From Pseudomonas chlororaphis (GTDB lineage Bacteria > Pseudomonadota > Gammaproteobacteria > Pseudomonadales > Pseudomonadaceae), in the NCBI RefSeq assembly GCF_000783395.1, contig NZ_JSFK01000038.1, forward strand, positions 1 to 64,000: DNA of 64,000 bases, given 5' to 3'. Below are positions 24,371-33,056 of the stretch, one piece after another. The first letter of the stretch is position 1; each line of letters starts with the position of its first letter. The notes below the pieces were generated by a model that saw only the letters and a program-made list of their open reading frames with translations, made no database searches and was not told the DNA's origin. The translations under genes and the position numbers were made by a program.

Positions 24371-24501
24371 AAAAGTCTCGCTTGTTGTTATGCCCACACC
24401 TTAAGGCAGCGGCTGCAACGGGTTGAGGGCATTGCGGGACAGTGAGGGGGGCAAACGGGGCCAGCCAGGACTCGCCTCGGGATCGGCTATAGACACAAAA
24501 C

Positions 24502-24594
24502 CCTGTGGGAGCTGGCTTGCCAGCGATAGCGGTGTGTCAGGCAATGAAGATGTTGAAAGTACCGGCCACATCGCTGGCAAGCCAGCTCCCACAG
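24502..24594. repeat. REP inverted pair
   Basis: CTGTGGGAGCTGGCTTGCCA and its inverted copy lie about 40 bp apart; same subtype as at 11195. It fills most of the 369-bp gap between the divergent cytochrome c and GAPDH genes. The remaining bases (24371-24500 and 24595-24739) must hold both promoters, but I see no clear boxes. Confidence 0.9.
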
Positions 24595-24739
24595 AGTTCG
24601 CGGTGTTGCCAGCCCGCTCTGCTGTGCGCCTTTGCGTGACATTCGGGTGACATTTGTGGGTTTAAATTCCGGCGCATTCAGGCGTATAACCTGTGAAGGC
24701 TTTTTGATCTGCATACGGACATCAACACGGGGTAGCGAC

Positions 24740-26365
24740 ATGACCACAACAAACATCCTTGGCAACCTGTTCCCTTCTGTCAGCGACATCCCGGAAAAAT
24801 ACCGCCTCGACGCTCAGGTCGAGCAACGCGAATACCTCGTCGACGGCCAGTTGCGCCGCTGGGACGGCCCGCTCGCCACCGTGCGCAGCCCGGTCTATCT
24901 GAAGGGCGAAAGCGGCGACGAACAAGTCATCCTCGGCAGCACGCCGCTGCTCGATGCCGAGACCGCCCTCACCGCCCTCGACGCCGCCGTGCGCGCCTAC
25001 GACCGTGGCCAGGGCCTGTGGCCGACCATGCGCGTGGCCGAACGCATCCAGCACGTCGAAGCCTTCCTCGGTCGCATGCGCCAACAGCGCGATGCCGTGG
25101 TGAAGCTGTTGATGTGGGAAATCGGCAAGAATCTCAAGGACTCGGAAAAAGAATTCGATCGCACCTGCGACTACATCGTCGACACCATCAATGCGCTCAA
25201 GGAACTCGACCGCCGCTCCAGCCGTTTCGAGCTGGAACAGGACACCCTCGGGCAGATCCGTCGCGTGCCGCTCGGCGTCGCCCTGTGCATGGGCCCTTAC
25301 AACTATCCGCTGAACGAAACCTTCACCACGCTGATTCCGGCGCTGATCATGGGCAACACCGTGGTGTTCAAACCGGCCAAGCTCGGTGTGCTGCTGATCC
25401 GTCCGTTGCTCGAAGCGTTCCGCGACAGCTTCCCCACCGGCGTGATCAACGTCATCTACGGCAGCGGCCGCGAAACCGTCAGCGCCCTGATGGCCAGCGG
25501 CAAGATCGATATTTTCGCCTTTATCGGCACCAACAAAGCCGCCAGCGACCTGAAGAAACTGCACCCAAAACCTCATCGTTTGCGCGCCGCGTTGGGTCTG
25601 GATGCGAAGAACCCCGGCATCGTCTTGCCGGAAGTCGATCTGGACAACGCCGTCAGCGAGGCGGTCACCGGTTCGCTGTCGTTCAACGGCCAACGTTGCA
25701 CCGCACTGAAAATCCTCTTCGTTCACGAAGATGTGGTCGACAGTTTCATCGAAAAATTCAACGCCAAACTGGCCACGCTGAAGCCGGGCATGCCGTGGGA
25801 CAGCGGTGTGTCGCTGACGCCGCTGCCGGAGTCGGGCAAGGTCGATTATCTGCACGGTCTGGTTGCCGATGCGCGCAGCAAGGGTGCCGAAGTGGTCAAC
25901 CCCAATGGTGGCGAATCCCGCGAGTCGTTCTTCTATCCGGCGGTACTGTACCCGGTGAATCCGCAGATGCGTGTGTATCAGGAAGAGCAATTCGGCCCGG
26001 TCGTGCCGATCGTACCGTATCGTCATCTCGATACCGTGATCGACTATGTGCTGGAGTCGGATTTCGGCCAGCAGTTGAGCATCTTCGGCACCAACCCGGT
26101 GGCGGTCGGCCGGCTGGTCGACACCTTTGCCAACCAGGTCGGGCGGATCAACCTCAACGCCCAGTGCCAGCGCGGGCCGGACACTTACCCGTTCAACGGC
26201 CGCAAGAATTCCGCCGAAGGTACGCTGTCGGTGCACGATGCGTTACGGGTGTTCTCGATCCGTACGCTGGTGGCGACCAAGTTCCAGGACAGCAACAAGG
26301 ACCTGATCAGCGAGATCATTCGCGGGCGTGATTCAAGCTTCCTGACCACTGATTACATCTTCTGA
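24740..26365 (+). CDS. NADP-dependent glyceraldehyde-3-phosphate dehydrogenase-like ALDH
   Basis: This is a 541-residue aldehyde-dehydrogenase-superfamily enzyme of the non-phosphorylating GAPDH type found in pseudomonads. The catalytic Cys320 is in FNGQRCTALK. The cofactor region has MGPYNYPLNE and KPAKLGVL, with IGTNKAASD near 262. The usual catalytic-base block LELGGKSP reads LGLDAKNP at 285-292, so the residue 34 before the Cys (Gly286) is not Glu; Asp288 is nearby. It would oxidise glyceraldehyde 3-phosphate to 3-phosphoglycerate, giving NADPH. The ATG at 24740 was chosen because family similarity starts there, after ACGGGG. Confidence 0.88.
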   Translation: MTTTNILGNLFPSVSDIPEKYRLDAQVEQREYLVDGQLRRWDGPLATVRSPVYLKGESGDEQVILGSTPLLDAETALTALDAAVRAYDRGQGLWPTMRVAERIQHVEAFLGRMRQQRDAVVKLLMWEIGKNLKDSEKEFDRTCDYIVDTINALKELDRRSSRFELEQDTLGQIRRVPLGVALCMGPYNYPLNETFTTLIPALIMGNTVVFKPAKLGVLLIRPLLEAFRDSFPTGVINVIYGSGRETVSALMASGKIDIFAFIGTNKAASDLKKLHPKPHRLRAALGLDAKNPGIVLPEVDLDNAVSEAVTGSLSFNGQRCTALKILFVHEDVVDSFIEKFNAKLATLKPGMPWDSGVSLTPLPESGKVDYLHGLVADARSKGAEVVNPNGGESRESFFYPAVLYPVNPQMRVYQEEQFGPVVPIVPYRHLDTVIDYVLESDFGQQLSIFGTNPVAVGRLVDTFANQVGRINLNAQCQRGPDTYPFNGRKNSAEGTLSVHDALRVFSIRTLVATKFQDSNKDLISEIIRGRDSSFLTTDYIF

Positions 26366-26495
26366 TCCACTGTCACGAGGATCGTGAATAAGCAAGAAGG
26401 CCAGCGCATGCGGTTCTGATCCAAAGTCGCCAAGCGCCCGGCAAATCAGTGTCTACACTGATGCCAGCACTGTGCTGGATGCCGGGAGCTTGACC

Positions 26496-26846
26496 ATGCT
26501 GGATTACTTTGCGCTAGGGGTTTTGGTGTTTGCCGGGCTCGTACTGTTTTACGGGATCATCGTGCTGCACGACATTCCCTATGAGATTGCCGTCCATCGT
26601 AAACACCCGCATCAGGATGCAATCCATGCCACTGGCTGGGTCAGTCTGTTCACGCTGCATGCGCTTTGGCCTTTCCTGTGGATCTGGGCGATGGCCTATC
26701 GAGAAGATCGCGGCTGGGGCTTCGGTGACGGTAAATCCGTGCAAAACCATGTCGTTCGTCTGGAGCAACAGGTGGTCGAACTGCAAGGACGCCTCGAACG
26801 ACTCGAAGCGCTGAATGCCACTGCTCCCCACAACCGGGAGGGCTGA
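26496..26846 (+). CDS. yiaW: DUF3302 inner-membrane protein, YiaW-like
   Basis: This 116-residue protein has two membrane segments (about 3-24 and 47-68) around a conserved loop HDIPYEIAVHRKHPHQDAIH. A cytoplasmic coiled coil follows (VVRLEQQVVELQGRLERLEA). The ATG at 26496 follows GGGAG. It is paired with the HlyD-type gene 5 bp downstream, as yiaW-yiaV are in E. coli. It is probably a small accessory subunit of the transporter. Confidence 0.88.
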   Translation: MLDYFALGVLVFAGLVLFYGIIVLHDIPYEIAVHRKHPHQDAIHATGWVSLFTLHALWPFLWIWAMAYREDRGWGFGDGKSVQNHVVRLEQQVVELQGRLERLEALNATAPHNREG

Positions 26847-26851
26847 ACACC

Positions 26852-27811
26852 ATGGATCTGCTCCTTATCCTGACTTACGCCGCGATCTGCGTCGCAGTGT
26901 TCAAGATCTTCCGTATCCCGCTGAACAAATGGACGGTGCCCACCGCCGTACTGGGCGGAATCCTGATGATCGGCGCCTTGATTTTCACCATGAACTACAA
27001 CCATCCCTACTCCGAGGTGGCGCGCACTTACTTCGTTTCCGTGCCGGTGATTCCCATCGTCAGCGGCCAGGTGATCGACGTGCCGGTGAAAGGTAACGAG
27101 CCGCTGGAAAAAGGCGATGTGCTGTTTCGCATCGACCCTACGCCGTTTGAAAACCGGGTGAAGTCGCTGAAGGCGCAACTGATCGCCGCCAAGGGTGATC
27201 GCTATCGCATCACCGAACTCATCCGGCGCAACTTCGGCACCCAGCGTGAACTGGATGCCGCTATCGCCCGTACCGACGATTTGCAAGCGCAACTCGACAA
27301 CGCCCAGTTCGAGCTGGACAACACCACCGTCCGCGCGCCGAGCAAAGGCTTCGTCACCCATGTTTCGTTACGGCCGGGGATGATGGCGAGCAAGTTGCCG
27401 TTGCGCCCGTCGATGGTATTCATTCCCGAGGAAGGCCAATATTTTGCCGCATGGATGCGTCAGAACAGCCTGCTGCGCCTGACCGTCGGGGATGAGGCGG
27501 AAGTCGCGTTCGACGGCATTCCCGGCAAGGTGTTCGCCGGGCGGGTGAAGAATGTCATCGGGGTGATTGCCGAAGGCCAGGTGCAGCCTTCCGGCACCCT
27601 GATCGGCTACACCGGTTCGCCGCCGGCCGGGCGTGTGCCGGTGATCATCGAAATCACCGATCCCGAGTTCGCCCAGTACAGCAAGCTGATGCCGGGCGGT
27701 GCTTATGGGCAGGCCGCGTTGTACAGTCAGCACTTCCACCACATTGGCACGATGCGCAAAATCCTCCTGCGTATGGCAGCATGGATGAATTACATTTTCC
27801 CTTTCCATTGA
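26852..27811 (+). CDS. yiaV: HlyD-family membrane fusion protein, YiaV-like
   Basis: This is a 319-residue periplasmic adaptor. Two hydrophobic N-terminal segments (1-20 and about 30-48) are followed by a lipoyl/barrel-sandwich hybrid domain (VIPIVSGQVIDVPVKGNEPL, KGDVLFRIDPTPFE), a helical hairpin (about 95-150) and the returning half (TVRAPSKGFVTHVSLRPGM). The C-terminal beta-barrel carries VGDEAEVAFDGIPGKVF. It forms an efflux unit with the DUF3302 and FUSC proteins on either side. Substrates may be aromatic or weak acids as for AaeAB; this is inference. Confidence 0.9.
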   Translation: MDLLLILTYAAICVAVFKIFRIPLNKWTVPTAVLGGILMIGALIFTMNYNHPYSEVARTYFVSVPVIPIVSGQVIDVPVKGNEPLEKGDVLFRIDPTPFENRVKSLKAQLIAAKGDRYRITELIRRNFGTQRELDAAIARTDDLQAQLDNAQFELDNTTVRAPSKGFVTHVSLRPGMMASKLPLRPSMVFIPEEGQYFAAWMRQNSLLRLTVGDEAEVAFDGIPGKVFAGRVKNVIGVIAEGQVQPSGTLIGYTGSPPAGRVPVIIEITDPEFAQYSKLMPGGAYGQAALYSQHFHHIGTMRKILLRMAAWMNYIFPFH

Positions 27812-27839
27812 CCTGAAGCCCAATCACGAGAGGCCCGCA

Positions 27840-28913
27840 CTGAGTACTTACAGCACCCATCGACTTCCGCCCTTGCTGCGCCGTGTCCTGCGTCCGTTGC
27901 TTGATCCTTATCGACGCTACCGGCACGCGCGGCTGATTCATGCGGTGCGCGTGGCCCTCGGCTTGCTGGCAACGATCCTGTTAACCACCGGCATCAACCT
28001 GCCCCACGGCGAATGGGCCTCGGTGACCATGCTGGTGGTCATCGGTGGTTTGCAGCACCACGGCAACATCGGCAAAAAAGCCGCCGAGCGCGCCACCGGT
28101 ACGTTAATCGGTGCCGGCGTCGGATTGCTGCTGGTGGCGCAGCAGGCATGGCTCGGCATGCCGTGGCTGACGTACTTTGCGATGGCCGTGGTCTGCGGTT
28201 TCTTCTCTTATCACGCCATCGGTAAGGGTGGGTACACCGCCCTGCTCTCGGCGATCACCGTGTTCATCGTTGCCGGGCATGGCGACAATCCGATCACCGA
28301 TGGTTTGTGGCGCGGCGTCGATATTCTGATCGGCATCGCCCTGGCACTGGCCTTCTCATTCGCCCTGCCGCTGTATGCGGTGTATTCGTGGCGCTACAAC
28401 CTCGCCGATGCCCTGCGCGATTGCGCCACCGTGTACGGGCGGATCATCAGCGGTCAGCCAGTCAGTGCCGATGAGCATTTGAAACTGATGGGCCGTCTCG
28501 GCGCGGTGATGGTGCAGTTGCGCTCATTGATGCCGTCGGTGTCCAAGGAAGTGAAGATTTCCATGACCGAACTCGATGCGATCCAGCGCAACTTGCGCAT
28601 GTGCATCAGCACGCTGGAGATCCTTGGCAACACCCGTCCGGATGCCAACGATCCCGAGGCCATGGCGCATTTGCAATCCGCGCTGAAAACCGAGCACCGG
28701 CAGATTCGCGTGCAACTGATCGGCATGGCCCGGGCCTTGAAGACCGGCGCCTCGCAACGTCTGGACAGGCCGCTGGAGTTGCCGGAAGCACACCTCGACG
28801 CACCGGTTTACAGCGCGCTGGACGGTTATCGACTATTGACCCGGCAACTGGCGGCGAACATTGCCGAGATGCGCCAGCGCCTGGCGAAAACCGCACCGCG
28901 CTGGAACATCTGA
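27840..28913 (+). CDS. FUSC-family inner-membrane transporter, probable CTG start
   Basis: This FUSC/YccS-type protein of about 357 residues has six membrane segments in the N-terminal half (for example VALGLLATILLTTGINLP, WASVTMLVVIGG, TALLSAITVFIVAG, ILIGIALALAFSFALPLY) and a cytoplasmic helical C-terminal half. The KKAAERATGTLIGAGVG motif after the second segment is characteristic. The only well-placed Shine-Dalgarno (GAGAGG) lies 6 bases before a CTG at 27840, giving an N-terminus LSTYSTHRLPPLLRR; a TTG at 27873 lacks one. It follows yiaW-yiaV, forming a three-gene efflux operon. Confidence 0.85.
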   Translation: MSTYSTHRLPPLLRRVLRPLLDPYRRYRHARLIHAVRVALGLLATILLTTGINLPHGEWASVTMLVVIGGLQHHGNIGKKAAERATGTLIGAGVGLLLVAQQAWLGMPWLTYFAMAVVCGFFSYHAIGKGGYTALLSAITVFIVAGHGDNPITDGLWRGVDILIGIALALAFSFALPLYAVYSWRYNLADALRDCATVYGRIISGQPVSADEHLKLMGRLGAVMVQLRSLMPSVSKEVKISMTELDAIQRNLRMCISTLEILGNTRPDANDPEAMAHLQSALKTEHRQIRVQLIGMARALKTGASQRLDRPLELPEAHLDAPVYSALDGYRLLTRQLAANIAEMRQRLAKTAPRWNI

Positions 28914-28916
28914 GGG

Positions 28917-29810
28917 TTACTGCGCGGCGAGTCGCCGGGTCTTCAGGCCCCATCCCTGTTGCATCCCGGCGGCAGCCAGCAGGATCGCCGCCACGCCAAC
29001 CCATTGCAGGGTTTCCAGGCGATGGCCGAACGCGAACCAGTCGACGAAAATCGCGGCGATCGGATAGATGAACGACAGTGCACCGGTCAATGCGGTCGGC
29101 AACTTCTGAATCGCGCCGTACAGCAGCACATACATCAGACCGGTGTGAACGATGCCCAGCGTCACCAGACTGGCCCAGGCGCTCGGCGCTTGCGGCAGCG
29201 CACTGAAATGCGCGAACGGCGCCAACAGCAAAATCCCGGTGCAGACCTGAATCAGCGCGATCAGATGTGGCGGCGTGCCGGTCAAGCGCTTGATGATCAG
29301 CGCTGCAATCGCATACAGAAACGCCGCGCCCAACGCCAACGCGATGCCCATCAGATAGTCATTGCCGCTCTCGCCCTGAGTGCCGTGGGCACTGACAATG
29401 GCCAGCATGCCAATGAATGAAATCGCCAGCCAGAACAGCTTTTGCAGGGTAATTTTCTCGCCAAGAAACAGCGCTGCCAACCCGACCAGCATGAACGGCT
29501 GCACGTTGTAAACCGCTGTGCCAATGGCAATCGAAGCGCGGGAGTACGAGGCAAACAACAGCACCCAGTTACCGACAATCGCCATCCCGCTGACCACCGC
29601 GAGCAGGAATGTAGTGCGGGTCAGAATGCCCGGGCGCAGGAAGCCGAATGCCGCGCAAATCAGCAGCAAGGTGCCGGCACCGAATACGCAGCGCCAGAAC
29701 ACTACGTCCAGCACCGGCTGCCCGGACACCAGCACGAACCAGCCGATCGTCCCGGATATCAGCATGGCAGCGGTCATTTCAAATGAGCCGCGACGCAGTG
29801 TTTTGTCCAT
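28917..29810 (-). CDS. EamA/DMT-family transporter
   Basis: This is a 297-residue transporter with ten predicted membrane segments in two EamA repeats (about 10-140 and 155-285). Signature stretches are VFWRCVFGAGTLLLICAA, AVYNVQPFMLVGLAALFLGE and TGALSFIYPIAAIFVDW. It probably exports amino acids or related metabolites. ATG 29810 lies 7 bases after AGGAG. It converges on the FUSC gene with 3 bp between them and is divergent from an Lrp-type regulator gene, which likely controls it. Confidence 0.9.
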   Translation of the reverse strand: MDKTLRRGSFEMTAAMLISGTIGWFVLVSGQPVLDVVFWRCVFGAGTLLLICAAFGFLRPGILTRTTFLLAVVSGMAIVGNWVLLFASYSRASIAIGTAVYNVQPFMLVGLAALFLGEKITLQKLFWLAISFIGMLAIVSAHGTQGESGNDYLMGIALALGAAFLYAIAALIIKRLTGTPPHLIALIQVCTGILLLAPFAHFSALPQAPSAWASLVTLGIVHTGLMYVLLYGAIQKLPTALTGALSFIYPIAAIFVDWFAFGHRLETLQWVGVAAILLAAAGMQQGWGLKTRRLAAQ

Positions 29811-29960
29811 CATCAATCTCCTGAGCATGTGGGCGAAAGCGTGACAAAAGTATGTCAAGCCGACATGGCATCACTCCAGTGCAAAAGACAGGCTAAACTG
29901 CTTATCTGCCTTTTTTATCGCGGGTGATTACCTGAAATCACCTAATACGGGAGTTACCTC

Positions 29961-30398
29961 ATGACCGACGATATCGACCAGATTCTGATCAGTGCACTCA
30001 TGGAGGATTCGCGGCGATCACTTAAAGCTTTGGCGCAGATCAGCGGATTGTCTTCTCCAAGCGTGGCCGAGCGTTTGCGCCGACTGGAAGAACGCGGCGT
30101 GCTCAAGGGCTACACCGTGGAGATCGACCCGAAATGCTTTGGTTACCAGTTGCAGGCGATCGTGCGGGTGCGCCCGCTGCCCGGGCAGTTGCAAGAGGTC
30201 GAGAGGCAGATCATGTCGATTCCCGAATTCACCGAGTGCGACAAGGTCACCGGCGAGGACTGCTTTATCGCTCGCCTGCACGTACGCTCGATGGAACAGC
30301 TGGACACCCTGCTTGACCGGCTCAATACGCTGGCTGAAACCAACACGGCAATCGTCAAGAAGACCCCGGTCAAGCGCCGCTTGCCACCGATGGCGTAA
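29961..30398 (+). CDS. Lrp/AsnC-family transcriptional regulator
   Basis: This 145-residue regulator has an N-terminal HTH (ALAQISGLSSPSVAERLRRL, about 20-45) and a C-terminal RAM/AsnC ligand domain (AIVRVRPLPGQLQEVERQI, MEQLDTLLDRL). Lrp proteins sense amino acids. It is divergent from the EamA transporter gene; control of an amino-acid exporter by a neighbouring Lrp regulator is a common arrangement. GGGAG precedes the ATG. Confidence 0.92.
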   Translation: MTDDIDQILISALMEDSRRSLKALAQISGLSSPSVAERLRRLEERGVLKGYTVEIDPKCFGYQLQAIVRVRPLPGQLQEVERQIMSIPEFTECDKVTGEDCFIARLHVRSMEQLDTLLDRLNTLAETNTAIVKKTPVKRRLPPMA

Positions 30399-30455
30399 GT
30401 GCTTTTCCTGCACGTTTGGCTTAGATTGAGGTTTTTCCGGCGAAGGATTGGCGGT

Positions 30456-30773
30456 ATGAAAGTTCAGGCAATGATGCTGATGGCGTTGATGTTCAGTGGA
30501 TGCGGGACCGTGCAGACGGTGATGCGTAATGACCAGATCGCCGTGGACGATTTAAGATCCAACAAGTCTTATTGCGGGGCGGTGCCACGGATCTACAGCG
30601 GCGTGATGTATGACTTTTGCAGTCTGCATGCGCCGATTGATGAAGGTAACAAGTACAACGCAGCCCTGCCCGGCTGGGCGATTGATGCCGTGGCTTCCGG
30701 GGTGCTCGACACCTTGTTGTTGCCCTACACCATTTACAAACAACAGACTGACGGCAGCATCGTGATCAACTGA
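30456..30773 (+). CDS. YceK/YidQ-family lipoprotein
   Basis: This is a 105-residue lipoprotein with lipobox FSGC (Cys16). The family pattern is clear: GTVQTVM after the Cys, PRIYSGVMYDF and the C-terminal DTLLLPYTIYKQ. The ATG at 30456 follows GAAGGA. It ends before the bidirectional terminator at 30814. Function of the family is unknown; it is likely anchored in the outer membrane. Confidence 0.85.
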   Translation: MKVQAMMLMALMFSGCGTVQTVMRNDQIAVDDLRSNKSYCGAVPRIYSGVMYDFCSLHAPIDEGNKYNAALPGWAIDAVASGVLDTLLLPYTIYKQQTDGSIVIN

Positions 30774-30813
30774 ATGGTCCCGGGCACGGGCCAGAACCGC
30801 TTTCCTGCAGACA

Positions 30814-30844
30814 ACAAAAAACCCGCCTAAGCGGGTTTTTTGTT
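30814..30844. terminator. Bidirectional rho-independent terminator
   Basis: The stem AAAAACCCGC-CTAA-GCGGGTTTTT has A and T tracts on both sides, so it can end transcripts from the YceK-type gene (+) and from yccA (-), which converge here. Confidence 0.92.
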
Positions 30845-30860
30845 TACGTCACTTAAACGA

Positions 30861-31532
30861 TCAGTCGTCGCGGCTCATGATGCCGAAGATCTGCAACAAG
30901 CTGATGAACAGGTTGTAGATCGATACATACAGGCTGATGGTCGCCATGATGTAGTTACGCTCGCCGCCGTGAATGATAGCGCTGGTCTGGAACAGGATGC
31001 ACACGGAAGAGAACAGCACGAAACCTGCGCTGATCGCCAGTTGCAGGCCGCTGACCTGGAAGAAGAAGCTCGCCAGCGTCGCACCCAGCAACACGAAGAA
31101 ACCAGCGGTGATGAAACCACCGAGGAAGCTCATGTCCTTGCGGGTGATCAGCACGTAGGCCGACAGACCACCGAACACCAGCGCGGTCATCGCGAACGCC
31201 GAGCTGACCACTTCAGCGCCGCCCTGCATACCCAGGTAACGGTTGAGGATCGGGCCGAGCAGGAAACCCATGAAACCGGTCAGCGCAAAAGCGGACACCA
31301 GGCCCCACGCGGAATCACGCAGCTTGTTGGTGAGGAAGAACAGCCCGTAGAAGCCGATCAGCACCACGAAAATGTTCGGGTAGCCAACACGCATCTGCTG
31401 AGCGACGAAAGCCATGACGCCGCTGAATGCGAGGGTCAGAGCCAGTAGGCCGTAAGTGTTGCGCAGGACGCGGCTAACCTCTAGCTGCTCAGCCTGCACG
31501 CTGTTATTAACTGCGTAATCCTGTTCGCGCAT
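30861..31532 (-). CDS. yccA: Bax inhibitor-1/YccA family membrane protein
   Basis: This 223-residue inner-membrane protein has seven predicted membrane segments and the BI-1 pattern (VLRNTYGLLALTLAFSGVMA at about 20-40, the late SLYVSIYNLFISLLQIFG). E. coli YccA binds and modulates the FtsH protease. ACAGGAG precedes the ATG. Its promoter region also faces the tRNA-Ser promoter. Confidence 0.94.
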   Translation of the reverse strand: MREQDYAVNNSVQAEQLEVSRVLRNTYGLLALTLAFSGVMAFVAQQMRVGYPNIFVVLIGFYGLFFLTNKLRDSAWGLVSAFALTGFMGFLLGPILNRYLGMQGGAEVVSSAFAMTALVFGGLSAYVLITRKDMSFLGGFITAGFFVLLGATLASFFFQVSGLQLAISAGFVLFSSVCILFQTSAIIHGGERNYIMATISLYVSIYNLFISLLQIFGIMSRDD

Positions 31533-31609
31533 GGCGACACTCCTGTTGGTTTGAAACGTTCAGTCGCAAAGATCATAACAGACGCTCTGTAACAAGCCAT
31601 GCAGAGAGT

Positions 31610-31637
31610 TTGACAGTGTGTTTCATTCAGGTATTAT
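31610..31637 (+). promoter_or_regulatory. Sigma-70 promoter of tRNA-Ser
   Basis: TTGACA at 31610-31615 and TATTAT at 31632-31637 are separated by 16 bp. Transcription would begin about 10 bases before the mature tRNA 5' end, and a GC-rich stretch (GGCGCCCGC) follows the -10 as at stable-RNA promoters. Confidence 0.85.
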
Positions 31638-31654
31638 GGCGCCCGCAACGCAAC

Positions 31655-31742
31655 GGAGGTGTGGCCGAGTGGTTTAAGGCAACGGTCTTGAAAACCGTCG
31701 ACTGTAACAGGTCCATGAGTTCGAATCCCATCGCCTCCGCCA
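31655..31742 (+). tRNA. tRNA-Ser (UGA)
   Basis: This is an 88-nt class II tRNA with acceptor arms GGAGGTG and CGCCTCC, anticodon stem ACGGT/ACCGT with loop CTTGAAA (anticodon TGA), a long variable arm, T loop TTCGAAT and an encoded CCA at 31740-31742. It reads UCA and related Ser codons. The DNA after it contains gene remnants, as at a used integration site. Confidence 0.95.
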
Positions 31743-31901
31743 TATTTGTACCGACAAAGCCCTGATTATTCAGGGCTTTGTCGTTTCTGGCGCTCTGAAA
31801 AATTTCTGTCGTGCCAGATGCGTTCCCGCCTGTGAGTTGTAAAGAACTCCCACTGCGCCGTCCCACAAATCAGGCTGTTTTCCGAAGCTGTAGGTCGGTG
31901 A

Positions 31902-32174
31902 TTACACGTCAAGAATGCCTACCGCGACGCCTCGACCTATAACGTCGTTCAGATCGACAGCGGGAATCTGCTGGGCACTATCAGCCGGTCAATCTTCAAC
32001 TTCGAAAGTGATGAGGTGAAGGTGTGCAACGGCCCATCAGCCCTCAATTCCTGTGGAGACGCTGTGCCCTCCCATAGGTTCAGTGCGCTGACGTCACGAA
32101 AAACAGCTCACCGGCTTTGCGTCGCGAACTCGTACGTTTTGAAAATCTTCTCTCCGGCGCCGTATCACAATTAA
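31902..32174 (+). pseudogene. Open-frame remnant after tRNA-Ser
   Basis: An open frame without a usable start reads ...YRDASTYNVVQIDSGNLL then GTISRSIFNFESDEVKVCNG and stops at 32174. The first two thirds look protein-like (balanced residues, coherent strand pattern); the end looks like random frame. A stop at 31899-31901 closes it upstream. I cannot assign a family. The rest of 31743-32266 holds no other gene. It is probably the 3' fragment of a lost gene. Confidence 0.4.
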
Positions 32175-32266
32175 AGAGCCAGAGAATGAACATACGTTCA
32201 TCGAAAACATGGCTATATGCGTCTAGGCTGCGGGTTCCGACATAGTGACTACAGGAGTAACCCACC

Positions 32267-32428
32267 ATGTTCTCGCACGAAAGCGTCCCGCTAATCATCA
32301 TCTTTGTCATCATGCTCATAGGCGTGCTTACGGCCTTTTTGCACCCGGTGCATGCGCTCTTTAGCTGGCTTCGGAGGCGCAGGGAAAGATCGACCGTCAA
32401 GATCGCAGAAGACATAAATTCGCGCTGA
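32267..32428 (+). CDS. Small single-span membrane protein, 53 aa
   Basis: ATG at 32267 with AGGAG 9 bases upstream; stop at 32426-32428, followed by a terminator at 32444. The protein has one membrane helix (VPLIIIFVIMLIGVLTAFLH) and then a basic stretch SWLRRRRERS, giving an N-out, C-in topology. RBS, reading frame and terminator together argue that it is real. Function unknown. Confidence 0.65.
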   Translation: MFSHESVPLIIIFVIMLIGVLTAFLHPVHALFSWLRRRRERSTVKIAEDINSR

Positions 32429-32443
32429 ACTCTTCTATTAAGG

Positions 32444-32465
32444 GCCCGGATGCGTCTGGGCTTTT
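32444..32465 (+). terminator. Rho-independent terminator after the 53-aa gene
   Basis: The stem GCCCGGA-TGCG-TCTGGGC (one G-T pair) is followed by TTTT, 15 bases after the small gene's stop. Confidence 0.7.
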
Positions 32466-32558
32466 CCCGCCTGAGACGAAGAAAAAAACACAGCAGAACA
32501 GACCGTTATTGCTTTGAGCATTCTGTTCTTCCTTGGTGTAATTCTTGAAAGTGTCCTG

Positions 32559-32939
32559 TCACTCCACCGAACGCCGCATCTCCTCCCGTGTAGGCATGGT
32601 CCAATCCGAGGCGCGCCTTTCATAAATAGAATCGGGCTTCTGCTCTTCGTAGCTGAACATCAATAAGTAAAGCCCCAGCGCCACTGCAGCCAATAGTGCC
32701 CTGCCGATCGGGTTGGCATCCCTCGGCAGTCCACCGGGGCCGATTGCCACCCAGCCCCCGCGAAGGTAAGCAAACACGGCTTGGGTAAACCACGCTTGCG
32801 CTCCTACGCATGTCCAAAACTGACTCCAGCCGCCGGTAAAGCGCCAGAACGCGCTTACCAGGGACGCGATCACCATGACCGCCAGGATCAAATAACGAAA
32901 ACGTTTGAGAACGCTCAGAATGCGGCTGTCCTGCTCCAT
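32559..32939 (-). CDS. Hypothetical membrane protein, 126 aa
   Basis: The protein has membrane segments at about 14-32 (FRYLILAVMVIASLVSAFW), a weaker one at about 40-60 and one at about 80-98 (IGRALLAAVALGLYLLMF), then a charged tail (YEEQKPDSIYERRASDWTMP). It is not recognised. It is encoded opposite to the small plus-strand genes on either side, in the low-conservation region after tRNA-Ser. Confidence 0.6.
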   Translation of the reverse strand: MEQDSRILSVLKRFRYLILAVMVIASLVSAFWRFTGGWSQFWTCVGAQAWFTQAVFAYLRGGWVAIGPGGLPRDANPIGRALLAAVALGLYLLMFSYEEQKPDSIYERRASDWTMPTREEMRRSVE

Positions 32940-33056
32940 ATCTGCCCTGTTCTCACTTCAAGAAAAACGATCCGATTATACCGTCGAGACTGCAAATATC
33001 GGCCAGCCGCCGGCAAACAGCTCGTTAAAATTGCAGTCACTCAACCGGTTTTTTTT

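Noticed and set aside
24722..26236. 504-codon open frame antisense to the GAPDH-like gene
   Set aside because: Shadow; it covers the real ALDH domains in reverse and has no start signal.
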